A program made the translations under genes and the position numbers. Shown here one piece after another: positions 24,935 through 32,797 of a stretch of 64,000 nucleotides of DNA. The stretch is from NCBI RefSeq assembly GCF_003324565.1, contig NZ_QOLA01000012.1, forward strand, positions 62,001 to 126,000, given 5' to 3'. Every line of letters starts with the position of its first letter. Positions within the stretch are counted from its first letter, which is position 1. Origin of the DNA: Streptomyces sp. SDr-06. Its GTDB lineage: Bacteria; Actinomycetota; Actinomycetes; Streptomycetales; Streptomycetaceae. The notes under the pieces were generated by a model that had not been told where the DNA came from, searched no databases, and saw nothing but the letters and a program-made list of their open reading frames with translations.

Positions 24935-27900
24935 CTATCCGGCCGCAGGCGGTGGCCGGTCCTCCGGTCCGCCCTGCGGACGGTGGCCCAGGAGGATCGC
25001 CTCCAGCTCGGCCCGGCCCGGCAGGCTGGCCGGGCGGACCGTCTCACCTGTGCGTATGTACACGAACGCGGCGTCGACCGACTCCGGCGGCACGCCCATC
25101 TGCTCGGCCCAGGCGACCCGGTAGACCGCCAGCTGGAGCGGGTCCGCGGTGGCCTGCCGACCCGTCTTCCAGTCGACGATCTCGTACGTGGTGAGCGCGC
25201 CTTCGCCCTCCTTGTAGACCGCGTCGATGCGGCCCCTGATCACCCGGCCAGCGAGCGTCAGCTGGATGGGCGCCTCAGTGCGGAACGGGGTGCGGGCCGC
25301 GTACGGGGTGCGCTCGAAGGCCTCCTTGAGGGCGGCGAGGTCGCGCTCGTCCGCGATGTCGGCCTCGCTGTCGTCCGCTCCGGGCAGCTCGTCGGGGCCG
25401 AGCATGGGCAGCGGGAGCTCCTCGAAGCGGGACTCCACCCAGGCGTGGAAGCGGGTGCCCCGGCGCGCGGCGGGCTGCGGGCGGCGCGGCATGGGGCGGG
25501 CCAGGTCCCGGGCGAAGCCGTCGGGGTCGGCGGCCAGCCTCAGCAGCTCGGACGCGGTGAGCGAGGCCGGCACCGGCACGTCGAGGGTGGTGGCACGGGC
25601 CCGGCGGAGCTCGGTGGTGAGCGCCTCCAGGTCGCGGTCCCAGGAGTGCAGGGTGCGGCGGTCCTCGGGGGTCAGGCGGGGGGCCGGGATGTCGCCGGGA
25701 GCGAGAACGTGCTCATGGGCCCGGGGGGCCCTGCCGGGCCCGCTCCGGGTGTGCTCGGCGGGCCCGGTCGGGGCGTCGCCGGGCGGCGCGGTGGCCGGGC
25801 GCTCCCCGGTCAGCAGGTCCCAGTCGTCGGCGAAGTCGGCGGGGTCGGCGGGGTAACCGACGTCAACGGGGTCGGCCGGGTGAGCGAACTCCCCTTCTCC
25901 GTAAGGGGGGAATTCATGAGGCGGGAACGCCTCGTCCGGAGGGAAGGGGCCCTCCCCGTACGGCTCGCCCCCGTAAAGCTCGTCCTCGTACGGCTCACCG
26001 GCGAAAGGCTCGTCGTCGTGAGGAGCGTGCTCGTACGGGGACGGGGCGTGCTCGTAGGGGCCGCCCTCCGGACGCGTGCCCTCCGGGGGCACGCCCCCGT
26101 ACGGCGCGTCCTCATGAGAGGAGGGCGTTTCGGGGTGCGGGGGCGCCTCTTCCTGGGGAGCCGCCGTCGACAGATGGGCCAGGACGCGCTCGGCGGCGGC
26201 CCGGCGGCGGGCCAGGGACTCGGGGTCGAGCGGGAGCGGCCAGGCATGGGTGGTCGCCGACTCGTGGAGGGCCGGGTTCTCGGCGCCCTCGGCCGGTTCG
26301 TCCGCCCAGGCCTCGATCTCGCCGTGGCCCGCGGCGCAGTGGTCGTACAGCGCGTGCAGGAACGCGGAGGGCCCCCGGGGCTTCTTCTGGCTCGGGCCCC
26401 ACCAGTGTCCCGAGCCCAGCAGCAGGGAGCGGGGGCGGGTGAACGTGACGTATCCCAGGCGCAGTTCCTCGGTGTGCTGGTGGTCCTTCATCGCCTCCTT
26501 GAAGGACTTGAGGCCCTTCGCGTCCCACTCCTCGACGACGGGCAGCGTGGGGGCGTCGCCGCGCAGCGCGTGCGGGAGGACCTTCGCCTGGGCCGTCCAG
26601 GCCTCCCGCGCCTGGGTGGACGGGAACGTTCCGGTGACCAGGCCCGGGACGGCGACCACGTCCCACTCCAGGCCCTTGGACTTGTGGGCGGTGAGCACCT
26701 TCACCGTGTTCTCGCCGCCGGGCAGCGCGTTGTCCAGGCCCTTCTCGTACTGCGCGGCGGTGCGCAGGAAGCCGAGGAAGGCGAGGAGGGACGCCTCGCC
26801 GTCGAGCGCGGCGAAGCTCGCCGCGGTGTCGAGGAAGCCGGAGAGCGTCTCGCGGCGGCGGGCCGCCAACGCGTGGGGGGACGCGGAGAGTTCGACGTCG
26901 AGACCGGTGACGGTCAGGACGCGGTGCAGGACGTCCATGAGCGGGTCGGCCAGCGAGCGGCGCAGGTCGCGCAGCTCGGCGGCGAGGCGGGCGAAGCGGA
27001 CGCGGGCCTCGGCGGAGAAGGGCAGCCCGTCGTCCTCGCCGCCTTCGAGGAAGGTGTCCAGGGCGTCGGCGAGCGAGATCACCTCGGCCGGGTCGACGCC
27101 TTCGACGGCGTCGGCGAGGCGCTGGTCGGGGTCGTCGGAGTCGCTCGGCGGACGGCGGACGAGCTGGCGGGCGCGGCGGCCGAGCAGCGCGAGGTCGCGG
27201 GGGCCGATGCGCCAGCGCGGGCCGGTCAGGACGCGGACGAGCGGGGCGTTGGCTCCCGGGTCCTGGAGGACCTCGCAGACCGCCACCAGGTCGGCCACCT
27301 CCGGCAGGTGGAGCAGCCCGGACAGGCCCACGACCTCGACGGGGACGTCGCGGGCCACCAGCGCGCCCTGGATCTGCGGGAAGTCGCCCGCCGTGCGGCA
27401 CAGGACGGCGATCTCGCCGGGGGCCTTGCCGGTGCGCACCAGGTGGGCGATCGAGTCGGCGAGCCACTCGATCTCCTCCTGGTGGGTGTCGAGCAGGGCG
27501 ATGCGCACGCTTCCGTCCCGCTCGGCGCCGGGGGCCGGACGCAGTGCCTCCACCCCGGCGTGCATCGAACGCAGCGGCGCGGCAAGGGAGTTGGCGAGAT
27601 CGAGGAGGCGGCCGCCGCTGCGGCGGTTCTCGGACAGGGCCTGACGGGTGGCGGGGCGACCGTCGGCGTACGGGAAGTGGCGGGGGAAGTCGTCGAGGTT
27701 GGCGACCGACGCGCCGCGCCAGCCGTAGATGGCCTGGCAGGGGTCGCCGACGGCGGTCACGGCGTGCCCGGTGCCGCCGCCGAACAGCGCGGCGAGCAGT
27801 CGGCGCTGGGCGACCGAGGTGTCCTGGTACTCGTCCAGGAGCACCACCTTGAACTCCTCGCGCAGGATCCGGCCGACCTCGGGGTGGCTGAGGGCGAGCT

Positions 27901-28669
27901 CGGCCGACAGCGCGATCTGGTCGCCGAAGTCGAGCAGGTCGCGGCTCTTCTTCACGGCCCGGTAGCGCGTGGTGAGGTCGAGCAGTTCGAGCCGGGCCGC
28001 GGCGGCCTCGGGCACCTTGCGCAGCTCGGCGTTGCTGAGCCTGGCACCCTCCAGGGTGCGCAGCAGCTCCTGGTCGTACGCGGCGAGCCGCTCGGGACGT
28101 ACGAGGTGTTCCGCGAGCTCGGCGTCGAGCGCGAGCAGGTCGCTGACCAGGGAGGCGAACGACTTGGTCAGCGTCGGGTACGGGCCCGGGGCCTCGCGGA
28201 GCACCCGGGCGGCGAGCTGGAACCGGGTGGCGTCGGCGAGCAGCCGCGAGGTGGGCTCCAGGCCTATGCGCAGGCCGTGGTCGGTGAGCAGGCGTCCCGC
28301 GAAGGCGTGGTACGTGGAGATGCCGGGCTCGCCCTGCTCCGGCTCCGGGGCATCCGGATCGGTGATGCCCGCCCTGATCAGCGCGGTGCGCACCCGCTCC
28401 GCGAGCTCGCCCGCGGCCTTGTTGGTGAAGGTCAGCCCCAGCACCTGCTCCGGCGCGACCTGGCCCGTGCCCACCAGCCACACCACCCGGGCCGCCATGA
28501 CGGTGGTCTTGCCCGAGCCGGCTCCGGCCACGATGACCTGCGGGGCGGGCGGGGCGGTGATGCAGGCCGTCTGCTCCGGGGTGAACGGGATGCCGAGGAG
28601 CTCTTTGAGCTGCTCGGGGTCGGTGAGGTGGGTGGGCACGTCGGAAAGGGTAGTGGGGAGCGCTGACAA
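24935..28669 (-). CDS. adnB: AdnB-like helicase-nuclease subunit
   Basis: A 1244-residue UvrD-like motor with C-terminal nuclease. Helicase motifs: VAGAGSGKTTV, LTFTNKAAGEL, LLDEYQDTS, VGDPCQAIYGWRGAS, LTAHKSKGLEWDVVAVPG and LGYVTFTRPRS. The nuclease block holds GTRFHAWVESRFEEL, RGRIDAVYKEG, YEIVDWKTGRQ and LQLAVYRVAW (PD-(D/E)XK). With AdnA it should resect double-strand breaks, as in mycobacteria. Residues about 840-950 are an acidic Pro/Tyr/Glu low-complexity insert with repeated PYEHAP and GEPYxExxY units. TTG at 28669 is preferred for its GGTGGAG site 8 nt upstream; GTG 28639 is an alternative. Confidence 0.88.
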   Translation of the reverse strand: MSALPTTLSDVPTHLTDPEQLKELLGIPFTPEQTACITAPPAPQVIVAGAGSGKTTVMAARVVWLVGTGQVAPEQVLGLTFTNKAAGELAERVRTALIRAGITDPDAPEPEQGEPGISTYHAFAGRLLTDHGLRIGLEPTSRLLADATRFQLAARVLREAPGPYPTLTKSFASLVSDLLALDAELAEHLVRPERLAAYDQELLRTLEGARLSNAELRKVPEAAAARLELLDLTTRYRAVKKSRDLLDFGDQIALSAELALSHPEVGRILREEFKVVLLDEYQDTSVAQRRLLAALFGGGTGHAVTAVGDPCQAIYGWRGASVANLDDFPRHFPYADGRPATRQALSENRRSGGRLLDLANSLAAPLRSMHAGVEALRPAPGAERDGSVRIALLDTHQEEIEWLADSIAHLVRTGKAPGEIAVLCRTAGDFPQIQGALVARDVPVEVVGLSGLLHLPEVADLVAVCEVLQDPGANAPLVRVLTGPRWRIGPRDLALLGRRARQLVRRPPSDSDDPDQRLADAVEGVDPAEVISLADALDTFLEGGEDDGLPFSAEARVRFARLAAELRDLRRSLADPLMDVLHRVLTVTGLDVELSASPHALAARRRETLSGFLDTAASFAALDGEASLLAFLGFLRTAAQYEKGLDNALPGGENTVKVLTAHKSKGLEWDVVAVPGLVTGTFPSTQAREAWTAQAKVLPHALRGDAPTLPVVEEWDAKGLKSFKEAMKDHQHTEELRLGYVTFTRPRSLLLGSGHWWGPSQKKPRGPSAFLHALYDHCAAGHGEIEAWADEPAEGAENPALHESATTHAWPLPLDPESLARRRAAAERVLAHLSTAAPQEEAPPHPETPSSHEDAPYGGVPPEGTRPEGGPYEHAPSPYEHAPHDDEPFAGEPYEDELYGGEPYGEGPFPPDEAFPPHEFPPYGEGEFAHPADPVDVGYPADPADFADDWDLLTGERPATAPPGDAPTGPAEHTRSGPGRAPRAHEHVLAPGDIPAPRLTPEDRRTLHSWDRDLEALTTELRRARATTLDVPVPASLTASELLRLAADPDGFARDLARPMPRRPQPAARRGTRFHAWVESRFEELPLPMLGPDELPGADDSEADIADERDLAALKEAFERTPYAARTPFRTEAPIQLTLAGRVIRGRIDAVYKEGEGALTTYEIVDWKTGRQATADPLQLAVYRVAWAEQMGVPPESVDAAFVYIRTGETVRPASLPGRAELEAILLGHRPQGGPEDRPPPAAG

Positions 28670-28674
28670 GGGGG

Positions 28675-31600
28675 TTACTCCACCACCTGGCGTCCCTCCG
28701 GCTGGGCCGTGCACGAGGCCCGGAACGTGCAGTGGGTGCAGTGGGTCCCCGGGGTCGGGGTGAAGCGTTCGTCCAGGACCTTGCCCGCCGCCGTGGCCAG
28801 CAGGTCACCCACCCACTCGCCCGCCAGGGGCTGCTGGGCCTGCACCTTGGGGTAGGCGTCGCCTCCCTCGCGCTGGGGGGCGGGCTGGCGCAGGTGGACC
28901 AGTTCGGCGCCGCCCGGTTCCGGGCGGCGGCCGTCGAAGGCCTCGTCCAGGGCGCCCTCGCGGACCGCCAGCTGGTAGACGGCGAGCTGCGGGTGGGCGG
29001 CGACCTCGGCGGCGGTGGGCGCCTGCTTGCCGGTCTTGAAGTCGACCACGTAGGCACGGCCCTCGACGTCCTGCTCGACGCGGTCCATGGAACCCCGGAT
29101 GCGCACCTCGTACTCGCCCGCCTCCAGGATCACGTCGAAGCCGTGCTCCGTGGCGACGGGGGTGCGGCCCGCGCGGTCCAGGGTGTGCCACTGGAGGAAG
29201 CGTTCCAGGGCGGCACGCGCGTTCTGCTTCTCCTGGACGGACTTCCAGGGCGCGTCGAAGGCGAGCGCGTCCCAGACCGAGTCGAGCCGCTCCATCAGGA
29301 CGGCGAGGTCGGCGGGCGTCCGGCCGGAGGCGACCTCGTCGGCGAGTACGTGGACCACGTTGCCGAAGCCCTGGGCCGCTGTGGCGGGCGCGTCGGCCTT
29401 CACCTCGCGGCCCAGGAACCACTGGAGGGCGCAGGTGTCGGCGAGCTGGCCCAGGGCGCTGCCGGACAGCGCGAGTGGCACAGCGCGGTCGCGCAGCGGG
29501 ACCTGCGAGCGGGTCGGTTCCTCCAGGCCCCACCAGCGGTGCGGATGGGCGGCCGGGACCAGCGGCTGGCCCTCCTCGTCGGTGAGCGCGGCGAGGCGGC
29601 CCAGGCGTTCGGCGGCCGCTTCGCGCAGCGCGTCGGAGGCCTCCGGGTCGACGGTGGTGGCGCGCAGCTCGGCCACCAGGGCGGCGACCGCGAGGGGGCG
29701 GCGGGGGCGGCCGGTGGTGTCGCGGGGCTCGACGCCCAGCTCGGTGAGGAAGCGGGAGGGCTGGTCGCCGTCGTCGGCCGGGGCCTTGACGGCGGTCACC
29801 ACCAGGCGGTCGCGGGCGCGGGTCGCCGCGACGTAGAAGAGGCGTCGTTCCTCGGCCAGCAGGGCGCCCGGGGTGAGCGGTTCGGCCAGGCCGTCGCGGC
29901 CGATGCGGTCGGCCTCCAGGAGCGAGCCGCGGCGGCGCAGGTCGGGCCAGAGCCCCTCCTGCACCCCGGCGACCACGACCAGGCTCCACTCCAGGCCCTT
30001 GGAGCGGTGGGCGGTCATGACGCGCACCGCGTCCGGGCGGACGGCCCGGCGGGTCAGGGTGTCGGCCGCTATGTCCTGCGCGTCGACCTCTTCGAGGAAG
30101 TTGAGCGCGCCCCGGCCGCCGGTGCGCTCCTCGGCGCGGGCCGCCGTGTCGAACAGGGCGCAGACCGCGTCGAGATCGCGGTCGGCGGCCCGGCCGCCCG
30201 CGCCGCCGCGCAGCGCGGCGCGCTCAAGACGCTGCGGCCAGGGGGTGCCGTTCCACAGCTCCCACAGCGCCTCGGCGGCCGTCCCGCCGCCTTCCAGGAG
30301 CTCGCGGGCCTTGCGCAGCAGGGCGGCGAGGCGCTGGGCGCCCCGGGCGTACGAGGGGTCGTGCGCGACGAGGCGTTCGGGTTCGGCGAGGGCGCGGGCG
30401 AGCAGCACGTCGGAGGGGGCCGGTACGCGGTTGCCCGCGGCCCGCTCCTCGTCGCGCAGGGCCCGTCCGAGGCGGCGCAGGTCGGCCGTGTCCATGCCGC
30501 CCAGCGGCGAGGTGAGCAGGGTGTGCGCGGTCTCGGGGTCGAGCCAGGAAGGGGGCTCCGCCGGGCCTTCGGGGGGCGTGCGGCGCGGGTGGACGAGGCT
30601 GACCCGACCGGTCGCGCGGGCTCCGGCCCCGCTCGTGAGCGCCGCCTGCGCCACCTGCCGCAGCGCGGTGAGGAGCGGCGCGGCGGCGGGCTCGTCGCGC
30701 AGCGGGGTGTCCGCGCCGGAGGTGTCGACGGGGATGCCCGCCGTGGTCAGGGCGCGGCGCAGCGCCGGGATGGTGCGGGTGCCCGCGCGGACCAGGACGG
30801 CCATCTCCTGCCAGGGCACGCCCTCTTCGAGGTGGGCGCGGCGCAGCAGGTCCGCGATGTTCTCCAGCTCGGTGGAGGCCGTCGGGTAGGTGTAGGTCTC
30901 GACGCGGCCGCCGGTGCGGGTGGGCGCCAGGTCGCGGTGCGCGCGGACCCGCTCGGCGGGAAGGCGCGGCAGCGGCATGCGGCGGGTCAGCAGCCGGGTG
31001 GCGGCCAGGAGCGCGGTGCCCGAGCGGCGCGAGGTGGTGAGCACCTCGACCGGCGCCGGGCTTCCGTCGACGCGCGCGAAGGTGTCGGGGAAGTCGAGGA
31101 TGCCGTTGATGTCGGCTCCCCGGAAGGTGTAGATGGACTGGTCGGGGTCGCCGAACGCGACCAGCGTGCGTCCGCCGCCCGCGAGTGCCCGCAGCAGCCG
31201 TACCTGCGCCGGGTCGGTGTCCTGGTACTCGTCGACGAACACCGCGTCGTAGACGGGCAGCTCGATGCGCTCGGCGAGCAGCACCGCGCGGTGCACGAGC
31301 TCCGCGTAGTCCAGGACGCCCTGGAGGTCGAGGACGTCGAGGTACTCGGCGAGGAACGCCGAGGCCGCCTTCCAGTCCGGCCGGCCCGCCCGCTGGGCGA
31401 AGCGGGCCAGGGCGTCGGGGCCGAGGCCGAGTTCGCGGCTGCGGGCAAGCACCGCGCGCACCTCGTCGGCGAAGCCGCGCGTGGTCAGGCAGGCCCGCAG
31501 TTCGTCGGGCCAGCTCACGTGCGCGAGGCCGCTGCGCTGGAGGTCGATCTGGCCGGCCAGCAGGTCGCGTACGGCCACGTCCTGTTCGGGACCGGAGAGC

Positions 31601-32019
31601 AGCCGCAGGGGCTCACGGAACAGCTGGGCGTCCTGGTGCGCCCGGACCAGCGCGTAGCAGTACGAGTGGAACGTGGTCGCCTGCGGGCTCTTCGCGCCCG
31701 CGCCGAGCCGCAGCGCCATGCGGTCGCGGAGCTCGACCGCCGCCTTGCGGCTGAAGGTGAGCACCAGGACGCGCTCGGGATCCGTACCGGCCGCGACCCT
31801 GGCCGCGACCGCCTCGACCAGCGTGGTGGTCTTGCCGGTGCCGGGCCCCGCGAGCACCAGAAGCGGACCCGAGGCGTGGTCAACCACCCTGCGCTGCGGT
31901 GCGTCAAGGAGAGGGGGATCCACCGGGTCCGGCGGTGTGCGCACCAGTCGGTACGCGCCCGGGGACCGCCGACGTGCCTGCTGGTACGTCGTACGCCCGG
32001 TGGAGAAGGAGGAGCTCAC
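28675..32019 (-). CDS. adnA: AdnA-like helicase-nuclease subunit with Fe-S nuclease
   Basis: A 1114-residue SF1 helicase-nuclease. Motifs: LAGPGTGKTTTL near residue 57, LTFSRKAAVEL, FVDEYQDTDPAQ, FGDPDQSIYTFRGAD, MTAHRSKGLEWSLVVV and LFYVAATRARD. The C-terminal nuclease shows IRGSMDRVEQD, YVVDFKTGKQ and LAVYQLAVREG, and ends with CTHCTFRASC; with an upstream Cys (DTCALQWFLG) these form the iron-sulfur cluster of AddB/AdnA-type nucleases. GTG start at 32019. Its stop lies 5 nt before the adnB start, so the pair is made together. Confidence 0.9.
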   Translation of the reverse strand: MSSSFSTGRTTYQQARRRSPGAYRLVRTPPDPVDPPLLDAPQRRVVDHASGPLLVLAGPGTGKTTTLVEAVAARVAAGTDPERVLVLTFSRKAAVELRDRMALRLGAGAKSPQATTFHSYCYALVRAHQDAQLFREPLRLLSGPEQDVAVRDLLAGQIDLQRSGLAHVSWPDELRACLTTRGFADEVRAVLARSRELGLGPDALARFAQRAGRPDWKAASAFLAEYLDVLDLQGVLDYAELVHRAVLLAERIELPVYDAVFVDEYQDTDPAQVRLLRALAGGGRTLVAFGDPDQSIYTFRGADINGILDFPDTFARVDGSPAPVEVLTTSRRSGTALLAATRLLTRRMPLPRLPAERVRAHRDLAPTRTGGRVETYTYPTASTELENIADLLRRAHLEEGVPWQEMAVLVRAGTRTIPALRRALTTAGIPVDTSGADTPLRDEPAAAPLLTALRQVAQAALTSGAGARATGRVSLVHPRRTPPEGPAEPPSWLDPETAHTLLTSPLGGMDTADLRRLGRALRDEERAAGNRVPAPSDVLLARALAEPERLVAHDPSYARGAQRLAALLRKARELLEGGGTAAEALWELWNGTPWPQRLERAALRGGAGGRAADRDLDAVCALFDTAARAEERTGGRGALNFLEEVDAQDIAADTLTRRAVRPDAVRVMTAHRSKGLEWSLVVVAGVQEGLWPDLRRRGSLLEADRIGRDGLAEPLTPGALLAEERRLFYVAATRARDRLVVTAVKAPADDGDQPSRFLTELGVEPRDTTGRPRRPLAVAALVAELRATTVDPEASDALREAAAERLGRLAALTDEEGQPLVPAAHPHRWWGLEEPTRSQVPLRDRAVPLALSGSALGQLADTCALQWFLGREVKADAPATAAQGFGNVVHVLADEVASGRTPADLAVLMERLDSVWDALAFDAPWKSVQEKQNARAALERFLQWHTLDRAGRTPVATEHGFDVILEAGEYEVRIRGSMDRVEQDVEGRAYVVDFKTGKQAPTAAEVAAHPQLAVYQLAVREGALDEAFDGRRPEPGGAELVHLRQPAPQREGGDAYPKVQAQQPLAGEWVGDLLATAAGKVLDERFTPTPGTHCTHCTFRASCTAQPEGRQVVE

Positions 32020-32180
32020 GTGGATCGCCGGTCCTGGTGGGTGTGCTGGTCGTGATGGTGTGGACGGGGCCTGCGCGGCAGGCGCGGACCCTCGACGGTA
32101 CGCCGAACCGTGCCCGGCACGCAGCGAGTCATCCGTACGGTCCTCAGGCCGCCCCGGGCGACGCCGGATGGCGGAAGCTG

Positions 32181-32576
32181 TCAGGTATGAGACGCCCCGC
32201 CGCCGACCGCGCCGCCGCCGGAGCCGTCCCAGCGCGCCCGTGCCATGTCGAGCCGCGGCAGATGGCCCTCGGCGGACCGGGCCGCCTCGCGCAGCGGAGT
32301 GCCCTCGTCCCGGTAGTGCTCCAGGGCGCGCAGCTCGTGCCCGGGCAGCAGCGCGCCGTCCGACCGCACCACCCGCCACCAGGGCACCGCGCCGCCGTAG
32401 AGCGCCATGACCCGGCCGACCTGGCGCGGCCCTCCCTCGCCGAGCCACTCCGCGACATCCCCGTACGTCATCACCCGGCCGGGCGGAATGTGCTCGGTCA
32501 CCTCGAGCACCCGCTCCGCGTATGCGGGGATCTCGGGCAGCGGCTCGCCCGGGCGGTCCCTCTGCTGCTGGCTCAT
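32181..32576 (-). CDS. Alkyltransferase-like protein (ATL), catalytic Cys replaced
   Basis: A 131-residue protein with the DNA-binding half of O6-alkylguanine transferases (VLEVTEHIPPGRVMTYGDVA, GGPRQVGRVMAL). Where MGMT has PCHRV, this protein has PWWRVV: Trp replaces the alkyl-acceptor Cys, defining the ATL family. ATLs bind O6-alkylguanine, flip it and hand the lesion to nucleotide excision repair. A Gly/Ala tail follows. It lies 161 nt upstream of adnA on the same strand. Confidence 0.9.
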   Translation of the reverse strand: MSQQQRDRPGEPLPEIPAYAERVLEVTEHIPPGRVMTYGDVAEWLGEGGPRQVGRVMALYGGAVPWWRVVRSDGALLPGHELRALEHYRDEGTPLREAARSAEGHLPRLDMARARWDGSGGGAVGGGASHT

Positions 32577-32797
32577 CCGCTCCATCCTGCCGTACGCCAC
32601 CGACAGTCGCCCCGGGCCGGGTGGTACCCGGGCGCGCTCCGGCCGCGGAGTGCGCGAGGGGCGCGGCTCACACCACGCACGCCCGGGCAATGCACCCTGA
32701 TGCCCCCCTGGGATCTCTGGACATGCCACCATCGTGCGGGCGGTGAGCGGTGATACGAGACAGAGACAAGACGGACGAGTCAGCGAAGGAGCGGGGC

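Noticed and set aside
24887..28666. 1259-codon plus-strand open frame opposite adnB
   Set aside because: Antisense shadow of a helicase-nuclease with all motifs on the minus strand; composition is low-complexity Gly/Arg/Val.
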